64,000 bases of DNA from Xenorhabdus cabanillasii (GTDB lineage Bacteria; Pseudomonadota; Gammaproteobacteria; Enterobacterales; Enterobacteriaceae). This document shows positions 1 through 10,000 of this stretch, in pieces. The first letter of the stretch is position 1. The number at the start of each line of letters is the position of its first letter. A program made the position numbers and the translations under genes. Location of the stretch: contig NZ_QTUB01000001.1 in the NCBI RefSeq assembly GCF_003386665.1, positions 4,216,001 through 4,280,000 of the forward strand. The letters run 5' to 3'. The notes beneath the pieces were generated by a model, which saw only the letters and a list, made by a program, of their open reading frames with translations, made no database searches and was not told where the DNA came from.

Positions 1-3000
1 TGCAGGCCATAATCCGAAGCTAAACGCGCATTGCCTAATCCTTCCAGTTCAGTCGGTGCCAAAACAGAAGTAGTGGAAATAGCCTTTGCATTTTTGTCAC
101 GAGGCGCCACTTTGATCTGCAAACGTTCCATCGCCAGCTTAGCATCAGCCAACACCTTCAGATCATCATCTGACTCCGGGATTTCCTGACTGAAACGGCC
201 ATCTCCCTGAACAATCGTGTTCGGATTGATATGGCTGCCAGTATGACCAGCAGCACTTGATTGATAAGCCTCGGACAAACCACTGCCTTGGTTTTCTCTG
301 TGACTCGGCTTTTGTCCGCTATCTTTCGCCACTGTTTCAGCTTCGAATTCTGCCTGTTGGATAGCGTTATACCCAGCATTCTCAGCCTGTTCAGCCCGTT
401 TTTGTTGCGATTGTGCTTCTTTTGTCCGGTATTCTGCGTTAACGCGGGCGTCATTAATATCCTGCTGAGCACCCCGTTGGTTCTGCTCACTTCGGGTTAC
501 GCCTGCTGCCGATTTCTCCAGTGCTGATTTCACCTGTTTTTGATGTTGCAGGATAGAGGTGCGCAAAGACCCCAATTGCTGCCCCGCTGTTTCTTTTACC
601 CTATCCAGTTGTGTCTGGAGGCCATTCAGCAATCCACCGGCAAAATCCTGACGCCACTGTGCTCCCGATTCTCCCTGATGGCTTGTGTAAGTTTGGTTAT
701 CCAGACTGTCAAGCGCTATGACTTTTGCCAGCAGTTCATCCGTCACAGCCTGCTCTTCTTCCTTGACAGCGTTACGCTGTGCCAGCCCGTTGGTATTCAG
801 AGCCTCAAGATCGGTAGCCTCCAACTGAGCCTGAGTATCTGCAATTGCCGCCAGTTGTTTTTCTCTTTCCTGCATCAGACGCTGACGGTCTGCTTCTGCG
901 TTTGCCTTATCATGCAGCACATCACCCGCCACCGAAGTTTGTGATGTGCGTTTTACTTGTGCACTGTCAGAACGATTTGAAGTTGCAACGACATTGTCCA
1001 GAATATAACCTCTGCCGTCACTGTTACCGGTGCCTTTAAACGCCAGCCGGTTACTGCCTGCCTGTGCAACCAGAACCAGTTGCTTATGTTGCCAAACGAC
1101 ATAATCGTCTGAAGACGAGAAAACCACCTGATCATTCCAGAGCACTTCCATACCATTATCATCAGTGCTGCCCGCCCGTCTGGCAAAATCAAAGTCAAGG
1201 GTAATGACTTCACCGGCCTGAAGCGGTCGGAGATCCTGATAAATAGTGGTGTTGGCATGTGCATCCAGTTCAGTGACGTACTTGCCGTGCCCATCGTCAG
1301 GCAAACCATAAGCAGCAGCCGGGTGTTGCACTTCAATGCCGTCGCTAGCCGCCCAACCTTGTCCTCCTGCTTCAAAGTCGCCATTGACAATCAGATTCGG
1401 TTTCCGGGTTTTCGCCTGCTGTTCATCGGCATACATGATGTTTTTCAGCTTGCTGACGTCTGGCGTATTAAGCTGATTCACCGCAGCGTGCAAATCAGTG
1501 GCTAAGTCTGACCTGACTTCCGCCATTTCAGTCAGTTCAAAACCGTTCAGTGCATTGACTTCCGGCAGATTAATGGCACCACGCCCCCGGTAACTGCCGG
1601 ATGTATTCGCTTCATCGCCATTTACCAGAAAATTAATGCCCTGACTGCCCATCACCCCTAATAACGTTTGTTTTATGTTATCAAACAGCGTTGCCAATTT
1701 ATGGCTCTCGGTATTACTGGAAGCCAAAGCGAGATGATAAAAATCGCCGTTTCCGACCTGAATGGCAACGTTATTGCGGGCATAGGCGGCGTGGATATTC
1801 ATCCCGTCGCCCACATGGATATCGGCATTGCCTGTCCCTTTCATCACCGAAACATTCAGGCCGTCACCCACTTTGGTGTTGATATTGAATTTACCCCACG
1901 CCACACTGACAGAAACACCGTCACCGACTTTGCTATTCACATTCAAATCACCGTGGGTTGCCACGACATTTAAACCATTACCCACGCTGGTAGTGATATT
2001 ACTCTTACCTTTCGCGGCAGTAACCTGCATACCATCACCGACTTGGGTGACAATATTACTTTGACTCCACAAGGCGTTGAAGCTGTCACCCTCCCCCACC
2101 TGTGTCACAATATTGGCATCACCTTTCGCCAGCGTAACCTGACGCCCCTGACCGACTTTCGTAATAACATTCGCTTTACCCCAGGCACCGGTATAATCAT
2201 TACCCTTACCGACATGAGTGATGATATTGGCCGTACCCTGCACAATATTGACCGTCCGCCCCTCACCGATTTTGGTGACGATATTGGCTTTCCCTTTGGC
2301 AAAGTTATAGTGATCGCCTTTCCCCACGTGGGTCATGATATTGGCATCTCCCCACGCGGCATTGACAGCCAAACCTTTTCCTACTTTGGTTATCAGGTTC
2401 AGATTGCCTTTGGCAAATCCCACCGTATTGCCGTCACCCACATGGGTCATGACGTTGCCAAATTGAGAAACCAGCAGACCGGCTGTCGTCCCCGTGCCCA
2501 CTTTAGTCAGAATATTGCCTTTGCCTAACAACAAACCGGCTGTCATGCCCTCCCCGACATGGGTTATCACATTTGCCCTGGCTGCCGCCACAACGCCGAG
2601 AAAATCATGCCCGACTTTCGTCACCACATTGGCTTCACCCAGTGCCAGCACCCCCGTCATTCCCTGGCCGGCATGAGTCATGATATTGGCCTGACCAAAC
2701 ATCGCCGCCAGCGTCGTGCCATCGCCGACCTTTGTCATGATATTGGCATTACCAGCAAACAGACCAATACTGGTGCCGTTACCCACATGGGTATAAATAT
2801 TGGCCTTGCCGATCATCAGCGCGGCCGTCAGCTCATGACCGGCTTTGGTCAGAACATTCGCCTCACCCAACATCGCGGCAAAGGTATTGCCATCACCAAT
2901 GTGGGTCATGATATTACCGACGCCTGACATGGCGGCGAGGGTTTCACCGTTCCCCACTTTAGTCGCCATATTGCCTTTGGCCGCCATCAGCGCAACACTC

Positions 3001-5114
3001 AGGCCATCTCCGACATGGGTAAAGACATTACCCAGAGCCACCATCAGAGCCAGGGCATGGCCATTCCCCACTCTGGTAAAGATATTGCCACCGCCAGCCA
3101 TTATGGCGTACGCCTCCCCCTGGCCGACATGGGTAAAAATATTGCCGACGGCCAGCATGGCGGCGAGGGCTTCACCATTGCCTACTTTAGTAAAAACGTT
3201 ACCTGCTGCGCCCATAGCGCCCAGGGTTTTGCCGTTACCGACATGGGTCAGCACATTGCCGAGGCCAAACATCATGCCGGTAGTCTCTCCCTCCCCCACT
3301 TTGGTCAGGATATTGGCGCCGCCCATCATCACACCGGTGGTTTCACCCTGCCCGATATGGGTCAATACGTTGGCACCGCCGCCCATGACAGCAAAAACCC
3401 TGCCATCCCCTTTTCGGGTCAGGATATTAGCCCCGCCCAGAGCGACAACGTTAGTCTGGCTGCCATGAGGTTCCTGCAATGAAGTGGCAGGAGACGACAT
3501 ACTGATGTGGGTAATAACGTTGGCAAGCCCCCCTCCGTTGAAATTTAGCCGGCCTTTTCTGTCTTTCTTGAAAATAACATTGGCAGCACCAGCGCCATCA
3601 AATTCAGTGTCACCGATTTCTGAATTATGCAGAATAACATTGGCAACCCCTGCGCCCTTAAAGTAAACATTGCCACGGGCGACGTTGGATTTGATCACAT
3701 TGCCGCCCCCGGCACCTTCAAACCGGACATCACCACTGCTGTTACTCTCTTCTGCCGTTGAGTTAAACAGAGCCTGTTCACCAATCCCACTAACACTGGA
3801 AATCTTTTCAGACGTTACCCTGACAGTATTCACACTGTAATGAACATCACTCAGTGTATAGCTGCCTTTACCCAGTGATGAGTAACCGTAGTTAGGGCCA
3901 ACAAACTGATTCGCTATGGCTGCCGTGTGATCACCGGCTTTATACCAAGGTGTGGCAATGTATTTCAGCTCACCGGTTTCAGGATCATTTTTCAGTTGCA
4001 CGACCACTACCTTGGTATACTCCCCCAAGACTTTAGCGTACAGATAAGTATTTTCCATCCAGTTGGATTTCACGGGCTTGACGGCAACGGTTGAACCATC
4101 AGTTGAAATTGCATAACCACCCATTCGGGCATCCGACAATGTAATATTTTCTGCGGCGATCTGGACACCACCGGCATACGTTATCCATTCGTTTTCCGGC
4201 AGCTCTTTTTCTATGGCATGTATCGTAAATGACTGATGGTATTCAATACCCAGATTAGACAGCGCATAGGCGTTATTAAGATTGATGATCTGAAAACCAT
4301 TACGCTCAGAGATCTCCTGAACCTCAAGATCCTTGAGATGATTACCCTCCTTATACCAGGATGTTGTGGAATATTGCAGCCTGCCGGTTTTGGGATCATT
4401 GCTCAGGTGGATTTTATTGATTTTAGTAAATTTTCCATCAATCAATGCGAAGAGATGAGTATTCGCTTCCCGTGTCGATTTTACAGCCGCAACTTTCTGA
4501 TGATTCTGGATCCAATTTCCTCCCAACATTGCGGTGGTCAGCACAATATCTTCAACTTTTGCATAAGCCATGCCTTCGCCGCTGAAGTGACCAGCCGCTC
4601 CTTTCCGGGTAATTTGGTTATAACCGCCCGCCCCCATAAAATGGATGTTGCCGTCGGCAACATCCGAATAAAAATGGTTATAACCACCGGCCCCTTTGAA
4701 TATGATGTCACCACTATTTCCGTGCCGATTCAGACTGTTGTAAGCTCCTGCACCTGAATAATTCAAATGACCAGCATGACCATTATGCTGGATAACAGCA
4801 CCACCTGCTGCACCGGAAAAAACAATATCACCCTCACCTTCTTTCTCGATTTCTGCATACCCGGATGCACCTGTCACGGACAGGTTGCCACTGGTATCGT
4901 GAACTCTCAGATAGGCAGCTCCGCCAACGACGGTATCATTGCCTGAACCGGTATAGACCGATGCACCAATAGTGCCTAATGTAATGTGATCATTACCGCC
5001 ATAGGCATAAATTTGCCCACCAAATCCAATAGCGACAATATTATTGTCACCATCGTCAGCGGTATAATTTCCTGTAAAAAAATATTCAATACTTCGCCAG
5101 AACGGTTTTCCCAT
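1..5114 (-). CDS. rtxA: MARTX toxin, N-terminal part (3' end beyond window)
   Basis: This is the N-terminal 1704 codons of a second giant multifunctional-autoprocessing RTX toxin. It starts at ATG 5112-5114 (MGKPFWRSIEYFFTG) and stays open to the left edge. The frame was checked at residues 1240 and 1662, so there is no net frameshift. Residues from about 20 to 1130 are glycine-rich A and B repeats; the B repeats are units of about 20 residues of the type ANV-TKVG-G. Residues about 1238-1370 form a jelly-roll-like module (NLIVNGDFE...DNVVATS), followed by an Ala/Gln/Glu-rich coiled-coil stretch. The same order is seen in the complete paralogue at 7094-21010, but the equivalent point is about 115 residues earlier here. 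In MARTX toxins the N-terminal repeats help form the membrane pore. The effector domains, protease domain and C-terminal repeats lie outside the window, so its activities cannot be stated. It has no intact rtxC of its own upstream. Confidence 0.93.
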   Translation of the reverse strand, partial: MGKPFWRSIEYFFTGNYTADDGDNNIVAIGFGGQIYAYGGNDHITLGTIGASVYTGSGNDTVVGGAAYLRVHDTSGNLSVTGASGYAEIEKEGEGDIVFSGAAGGAVIQHNGHAGHLNYSGAGAYNSLNRHGNSGDIIFKGAGGYNHFYSDVADGNIHFMGAGGYNQITRKGAAGHFSGEGMAYAKVEDIVLTTAMLGGNWIQNHQKVAAVKSTREANTHLFALIDGKFTKINKIHLSNDPKTGRLQYSTTSWYKEGNHLKDLEVQEISERNGFQIINLNNAYALSNLGIEYHQSFTIHAIEKELPENEWITYAGGVQIAAENITLSDARMGGYAISTDGSTVAVKPVKSNWMENTYLYAKVLGEYTKVVVVQLKNDPETGELKYIATPWYKAGDHTAAIANQFVGPNYGYSSLGKGSYTLSDVHYSVNTVRVTSEKISSVSGIGEQALFNSTAEESNSSGDVRFEGAGGGNVIKSNVARGNVYFKGAGVANVILHNSEIGDTEFDGAGAANVIFKKDRKGRLNFNGGGLANVITHISMSSPATSLQEPHGSQTNVVALGGANILTRKGDGRVFAVMGGGANVLTHIGQGETTGVMMGGANILTKVGEGETTGMMFGLGNVLTHVGNGKTLGAMGAAGNVFTKVGNGEALAAMLAVGNIFTHVGQGEAYAIMAGGGNIFTRVGNGHALALMVALGNVFTHVGDGLSVALMAAKGNMATKVGNGETLAAMSGVGNIMTHIGDGNTFAAMLGEANVLTKAGHELTAALMIGKANIYTHVGNGTSIGLFAGNANIMTKVGDGTTLAAMFGQANIMTHAGQGMTGVLALGEANVVTKVGHDFLGVVAAARANVITHVGEGMTAGLLLGKGNILTKVGTGTTAGLLVSQFGNVMTHVGDGNTVGFAKGNLNLITKVGKGLAVNAAWGDANIMTHVGKGDHYNFAKGKANIVTKIGEGRTVNIVQGTANIITHVGKGNDYTGAWGKANVITKVGQGRQVTLAKGDANIVTQVGEGDSFNALWSQSNIVTQVGDGMQVTAAKGKSNITTSVGNGLNVVATHGDLNVNSKVGDGVSVSVAWGKFNINTKVGDGLNVSVMKGTGNADIHVGDGMNIHAAYARNNVAIQVGNGDFYHLALASSNTESHKLATLFDNIKQTLLGVMGSQGINFLVNGDEANTSGSYRGRGAINLPEVNALNGFELTEMAEVRSDLATDLHAAVNQLNTPDVSKLKNIMYADEQQAKTRKPNLIVNGDFEAGGQGWAASDGIEVQHPAAAYGLPDDGHGKYVTELDAHANTTIYQDLRPLQAGEVITLDFDFARRAGSTDDNGMEVLWNDQVVFSSSDDYVVWQHKQLVLVAQAGSNRLAFKGTGNSDGRGYILDNVVATSNRSDSAQVKRTSQTSVAGDVLHDKANAEADRQRLMQEREKQLAAIADTQAQLEATDLEALNTNGLAQRNAVKEEEQAVTDELLAKVIALDSLDNQTYTSHQGESGAQWRQDFAGGLLNGLQTQLDRVKETAGQQLGSLRTSILQHQKQVKSALEKSAAGVTRSEQNQRGAQQDINDARVNAEYRTKEAQSQQKRAEQAENAGYNAIQQAEFEAETVAKDSGQKPSHRENQGSGLSEAYQSSAAGHTGSHINPNTIVQGDGRFSQEIPESDDDLKVLADAKLAMERLQIKVAPRDKNAKAISTTSVLAPTELEGLGNARLASDYGL

Positions 5115-5130
5115 AGATCAATCTCTAAAA

Positions 5131-5225
5131 AATTAAAGACAAAAACGCCCAATTACAAAAAGCAACTGGGCGTCGATGTGTATCTTAGTGTTAGTAAAAA
5201 GATTAAATTCAAAAGATTAAAAAAT
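5131..5225 (-). pseudogene. rtxC relic (internally deleted acyltransferase gene)
   Basis: The minus strand here reads RRPVAFCNWAFLS, matching residues 62-73 of the intact rtxC at 21038-21499 almost base for base. The upstream part aligns imperfectly back to about residue 49 and contains two in-frame TAA codons. After the match the sequence jumps to TTTAATTTTTT, which in the intact locus is the rtxC stop codon and the spacer before rtxA. The simplest reading is an internal deletion of about 230 bp that removed codons after about 73, followed by decay of the rest. This leaves the MARTX gene starting at 5114 without its own activator gene. Confidence 0.8.
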
Positions 5226-5230
5226 ACTTA

Positions 5231-5810
5231 AATTACACGTAATTACGTGGGTATCTTGGACACAGCTCAGATTATGGCAAATAAATAACCTAATAAGATA
5301 AGCTCTAACTCAATAATTGATAACAAATCAGATAAAGAATGGCGAATTCATCACCTAAAAACAAAATATCTTAAATTAATCTTTAAGATCAACATACAAC
5401 AGAGATAAAGTCCGTTTAACCACTATATTGAGTCCCAATAACCTCAAACCATTTCAGACTGCCTTACAGAATTTATTCATTTTTATCTATGAGCTTTCTT
5501 ATCAATAAAGAAAACATAAATTTTAACCATCCTTTTAATAGAAAATACATATGTTAATAATGTGAACTTGATTACAATTAATTAAAACTTATTTTCTTAA
5601 ATTTTAGTGGCTTTTAGACTAAACCGGCACATCCAGAACAAATATTATTAATGTATTAATGAAAAATTTATCTTATTGTTTGATATAGCTTATATTATGG
5701 TGTTTTGCACCCTTTTCTTTGATACTTTTCGGCAGAAACAGGTACGTTATACTCCCCTTTGGGTATTGTTCTTTAGAATGATAGCGACGCTTTTCCTCTT
5801 ATCTCTATAG
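5231..5810. other. AT-rich intergenic region, no gene seen
   Basis: No coding sequence is supported here. The region holds a perfect 14-bp palindrome CACGTAATTACGTG (5236-5249) and, at 5381-5440, a block alignable with the region upstream of rtxB. It probably carries the promoter of the left MARTX gene, now separated from it by the rtxC relic. Confidence 0.6.
5381..5440. repeat. Duplicated rtx upstream block, copy 1
   Basis: A gapless 60-nt alignment with 22172-22231 gives 43 identities of 60 by eye. The best-kept parts are ATCAACATA, GTTTAACCAC/TTTTAACCAC and GTCCCAAT. In the other copy this block lies between rtxH and the divergent rtxB. Its retention upstream of both MARTX loci suggests a duplicated promoter or operator region. 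Confidence 0.6.
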
Positions 5811-6329
5811 TTGCATCACAGTCATTTTTTGTTTACAAAAAATTCACAATCGACTGTATTTCAGGGAACTTATCAGGCAGGCCTGACACTCAACAGGCTG
5901 GAGCGAGATCTTCAACCCTACCACTGTGAGAGAACAGGGCCAGATGAGCTGCTCATCAAACCAGAAGGACAATTGACAATATGTATCAACGAAAGGGTAA
6001 AAATCCTGTTTATGGCATTCATTGTTTACACACGATTTTCTGTTTCAGGAACAATAAATCAGCCTTTGAATGCAGAGATACAAGTGAAAACGAGAGGTAG
6101 CCTGCGCAAAAAGCAGATACGTTTCTTCTCAAAACAGAAAGATGGCTGCAAATTGATTGAGCAACTAGAACAATACCCTGTTATCCGGCAGAGCTTAGAA
6201 GAGCTGGACTTTCGGTCATGTAGCCTGCAAATCAAAGAAGGAATATGGTCTTCTTCTTATATTACTAAGGAAGTTTTTCAGATAAATAAAACAAAGTGGC
6301 TACACTTAAGCAATAAATCCAATGCCTGA
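5811..6329 (+). CDS. Hypothetical protein, possibly DUF3156-like
   Basis: An open frame of 172 codons begins directly after an in-frame TAG (5808-5810). The only usable early start is TTG at 5811, and no purine-rich ribosome binding site precedes it. Either this is a weakly translated gene or the 5' end has been lost. The core GTYQAGLTLNRLERDLQPYHCERTGP, described by its LERDL and YHCERTGP elements, reminds me of the DUF3156 family seen in pseudomonads and insect pathogens; this is memory, not a search. No signal peptide or membrane segment is evident. It sits isolated between the two MARTX loci, followed by an inverted repeat. A passenger gene or remnant is as likely as a toxin-related role. 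Confidence 0.5.
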   Translation: MHHSHFLFTKNSQSTVFQGTYQAGLTLNRLERDLQPYHCERTGPDELLIKPEGQLTICINERVKILFMAFIVYTRFSVSGTINQPLNAEIQVKTRGSLRKKQIRFFSKQKDGCKLIEQLEQYPVIRQSLEELDFRSCSLQIKEGIWSSSYITKEVFQINKTKWLHLSNKSNA

Positions 6330-6383
6330 GTTATGCTGAACAATTTTACCAAAAGAAACATCATTGTTGAGCTATTCAGGCAT
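6322..6383. repeat. Imperfect inverted repeat after the 172-codon ORF
   Basis: The arms begin ATGCCTGA (6322-6329) and end TCAGGCAT (6376-6383), with further pairing AACAAT/ATTGTT further in and a loop of about 17 nt. The left arm overlaps the stop codon of the 172-codon ORF. It may be a terminator-like hairpin or the end of a small mobile element; there is no clear T-run after it. Confidence 0.45.
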
Positions 6384-6544
6384 AATGAAATTAGACGAAT
6401 GTCACTATTGCGTTGATGATCTTTCTTGAAATTGATTCTTTCTAAATATCAGTCATGTGTTGAAAACAAGTTACTTAAACTTCCCATTCATTAAGTTATT
6501 CCATACCGCTATATACTTACCTGTACTCTTATCATTATCAAGCC

Positions 6545-6820
6545 TTAACTGGTATTTTTGCTCAATTGAGTCGGATCAAAGTGGGAAATAATGCGGGCAC
6601 TGGTGTCATGAGCAGGCAATCTTGTTGGGAACAATCCTTTTTGCTGGAGCCAGTCAAAGTACGTTTCACCGAAGTCTTCAATATCTTCCCATCCTTCCGC
6701 TCCAGCGATCACGGCACACATTGTCAAGAACAGAACATCAAACAAGGGATAACTGATTTTGGCCGACTGGCATAGGTCTGTTAATTCACCAAAATAGTGA
6801 GAAAAGGCATTGATATTCAT
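6545..6820 (-). pseudogene. ISAs1-family transposase, N-terminal remnant
   Basis: The 91 codons encode MNINAFSHYFGELTD...YPLFDVLFLTMCAVIAGAEGWEDIEDFG...HDTSARIISHFDP. This matches the N-terminal associated domain of ISAs1-type DDE transposases, where PLxDxLFLxxCAVxxGAExWEDIxxFG and a following HDTxARV segment are characteristic. A complete transposase of this family is about 370 residues, so roughly three quarters, including the catalytic DDE core, is missing. No matching C-terminal fragment was found nearby. Its position between the two rtx loci is consistent with past insertion and deletion in this interval. Confidence 0.8.
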
Positions 6821-6877
6821 AAGGAACTTCCGGAAAAAGGCGTATCAGATCATATCTGTTCCTGTAGGTCAAGTTTG

Positions 6878-6895
6878 AATTTTGTTAACAAAATT
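6878..6895. promoter_or_regulatory. 18-bp perfect palindrome
   Basis: AATTTTGTTAACAAAATT is a perfect palindrome about 60 bp upstream of the transposase remnant and 200 bp beyond the end of the complete MARTX gene. It could be an operator or a relic of an insertion-sequence end. Nothing else indicates its role. Confidence 0.3.
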
Positions 6896-7026
6896 TTCAC
6901 GCTCCTGCCTTAGGAATGATACTGATTCCAGTGTTAATCACTAATCTCCATTAATGTGTATAATTTATTCAACTAATATTGATGCCAAACCTCATTATTT
7001 TCAAACGGAGTTTGCCAGCAGATTAA

Positions 7027-7052
7027 AGCGGCCCACGCTATTGTGGGCCGCT
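7027..7052 (-). terminator. Hairpin downstream of the complete rtxA
   Basis: A perfect 10-bp GC-rich stem, AGCGGCCCAC / GTGGGCCGCT, with a 6-nt loop lies 42 bp past the rtxA stop codon. On the minus strand it is followed by only a short T-stretch (TTTAATC), so it is a plausible but not ideal intrinsic terminator for the rtxHCA transcript. Confidence 0.6.
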
Positions 7053-7093
7053 GCTATTAATAGAAATAACTAACGTCAGAATCCAGCCTACCA

Positions 7094-10000
7094 TCAGGCC
7101 AGTTTAGACTTCCCGTTTGTTGTATCAGTCCAGGCAGTGATGATGGTTGACTTCGTCTGGCTATCAAGCGAGTCAATAAAACCACTGTCACCGATATTCG
7201 GGGAGAATCCGCTCATGGCCTGCACCAACGTATCCACGGCATTGGCAGAAAGGGCTTTATATTCACGTTCGCCTTGTGGATCTTTATCACCCATTTGGGT
7301 GACGATATCCGCACGATTACCATTAAAGTAATCATTGAAGGTCACAGAGCCTGTCATTTCAAACTGTCCCTGTACCGAGGTATCCCGGACATTGCGGTTG
7401 GTCAACAGAACCAAATCGTAGCCACTACGTTGGAACCACAAGTTTTGCCAGTTGATATCGTTGAAAACGATTTTGTCGCCTTGTTTGATATCTTCAACCA
7501 CGTTATCAATGACATTCCCACTGACCACAAAGCTATTGACACCCATTCCTCCCTTAAAGCGGTTCTGATATCCGCCCAGCACCAGCAGATCATCGCCATC
7601 ACCACCATTAAACCGGCTGAACTTGGAAACCACATCGGCAATCAGATGATCATTACCCGTACCACTATTGATTTCCGCGTGATATCCCATCAGTTTGATA
7701 GAGTTACTGCCATTGTTGCTATCAATTCGGTTATAGTTACCAAATACGGTCGCAAAGTCGTCACCCTCTCCCAAATCTACCTGATTGTTATTACCAATAG
7801 TGACGACATAATCCTGATCTTCACCGGCATCAATGCGGTTGAAGTTACCAGACGCCACGATATAGTCGCGTCCTTTGTCACCATGGATCACCCCATTTTC
7901 ACCGAAAGCAAAGACCTGATCATTACCATCTCCCATGTAGGCATAGTTAATGCGTCCGGCCAGTACAGCAACATCATCACCAGCTCCGCCAAACATGATA
8001 TTTTCCCGTCCCATCAGAACGCCCACGTCATTACCTTCACCACCCGTGAAAATATTAGAGGTTCCCACAGAGTAGAAGACGTCATCACCACGGCCGCCCC
8101 AGACGTTGTTGTTATCTCCCAGATATGCACCAAGATCTTTACCATCACCACTCCAGTTAAAGTTGTAGTTACCGAGGGAGATGTGAATATCACCGTCACC
8201 TTGCAGATGACCGCTGTTGCGCAGGAAGTCAAACGTTTTGTCCTTCATGTTCAACAAATCAGCTGTCAGGTTCTCTTTCAGGTTAGTCACCAGAGATTTC
8301 ATCTCAGCTTGTTTATCCTGATTGAACAGAGTCGCAAACAGGTTTGGCAGGTTCAGAGCGTTAAACCCAAATGCACGTTCTGGTTGTTCAGCTACGGTTT
8401 GCCCAGTCGGCTGATTACCTTCACTCAGAGATACCTTGCCTTCCTCAGCGTCAGCAGGTGTTTTTGCTTTCAATCCGTGGCTTTCTGCGAAGGATTTAAT
8501 ACCATCAGCACCGGTATTTAACCCGGCTTTTAAGCCATCAAGTAATTTTTCCGGATCAGTGAATGCTTTCAGTTGATCACCACTGAATTCCCCGATGATC
8601 TCCAGCATTTCTCGCAAAATAGCAACACCATCCACTGGTTGACCGGAACGGGAAACAATATGTCCATCTGGTGTGTAATCGACACCAAAGATATCCGCCA
8701 ATGTAGTATCAGCTCTGACACCAGCGAGATTTCCCAGTAGCTTGTTTTTAATCTGACGTGGCAGATCCGTCGGACTGAACGTAAAGGTGGTTTTTGCCAT
8801 TCCTGTTGAGGTGTATTGCTGGGTCATCAAACCAAACAGTGAACCCAGATTGGTATCCAGTATTGATTGGATATTGTCACCAAACATGAAGTTCCAGTTA
8901 CCGGTTGTCACCTGAATATCAGCACCTTGTCCACCCACAGCAAAGTTGAAAGCCAGTTTTTCATTTGCCTGCCGGAACTTATCTGCCCGGCTGAGGCTTC
9001 CCGGTTCCGGTTTATTACCAGCCCCTCCCAACCATTGGTTGTAATTTTTGTTCAGGGTACTTTCGATATCATTTTTCAGGCCGCGGCTGCTACGTTCGTT
9101 CTCTGTATTGAGTTCAGTCAGGGTTTCATATTTGACACTGCTGGTCAGATCGAGGCCAGACAGATCGCTGATATATTTCTTCGCCCCTTCCAGGGACCAT
9201 TGTTGATCCTGCTCTGTCAACCAATCCGATGAACCTTGTGAGCTGGCAATATTTTGCAATACGCCCGAAATGCGGGCCGCACCATCAAATGGGTTGACCA
9301 ATGGCGGTGTCGGAATGGATTTTTCCAGCATCACAATCAGGTCATTGCTGCGTCCCAAGTTAAAACTGACGTTACGGTTCCCCACAAACAGTTGTGCACC
9401 TTCAATTGCCTGATAACCAGCAATATCTACACTGTGCTTGATGTCCCCATGACCAATGTGAACCATCACATTGTTATCACCGAAAGCCAGAGATTTAAAG
9501 CCGCCTGTTCCCACTTTGATGCCAACATTAGTGGTTCCCCAGTTGATAGCAGTAAATTCTCCATCCCCTACTTGTACCTGAATATTGCCGGAGTAGCTTA
9601 GTTGGTTCTTTGATGGTGTTTCACTGGATACAACGTTATTCCCGTTTTCATGCGGTTTCGGCGCGTGGAATGTTTCTGTGTTTTTCGCAATCGCACCTTT
9701 TGCTTTGGCTTCAACGTCTGTATGCCCCACACGAGACAAGATAATGTCACCTTCAGAGATACCACGACGGACACGTTCTGCGCGCGCTTCCACTTCACCA
9801 TTGTCATTCCAGCCAAGCACGATTTTGTTGTCCACCAGTTTGTGAACCCAGTGGTCCTGAGCATCACGGGTATGTTTGCGGCCAATGCTGTCTACCGCAA
9901 CTTCACTATTACGTGCCGACACTGTAGTGCGGAGCCCCTGCCCATCAAGTGCTGAAATAAAGCGTCGGGCGAAACCGTCACGTTTATCATCACGGATCAA

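Noticed and set aside
2043..3482. Possible CRISPR-like regular repeats in the rtx region
   Set aside because: The approximately 57-60-bp periodicity is explained by coding of about 20-residue MARTX B repeats; there are no identical repeats with unrelated spacers.
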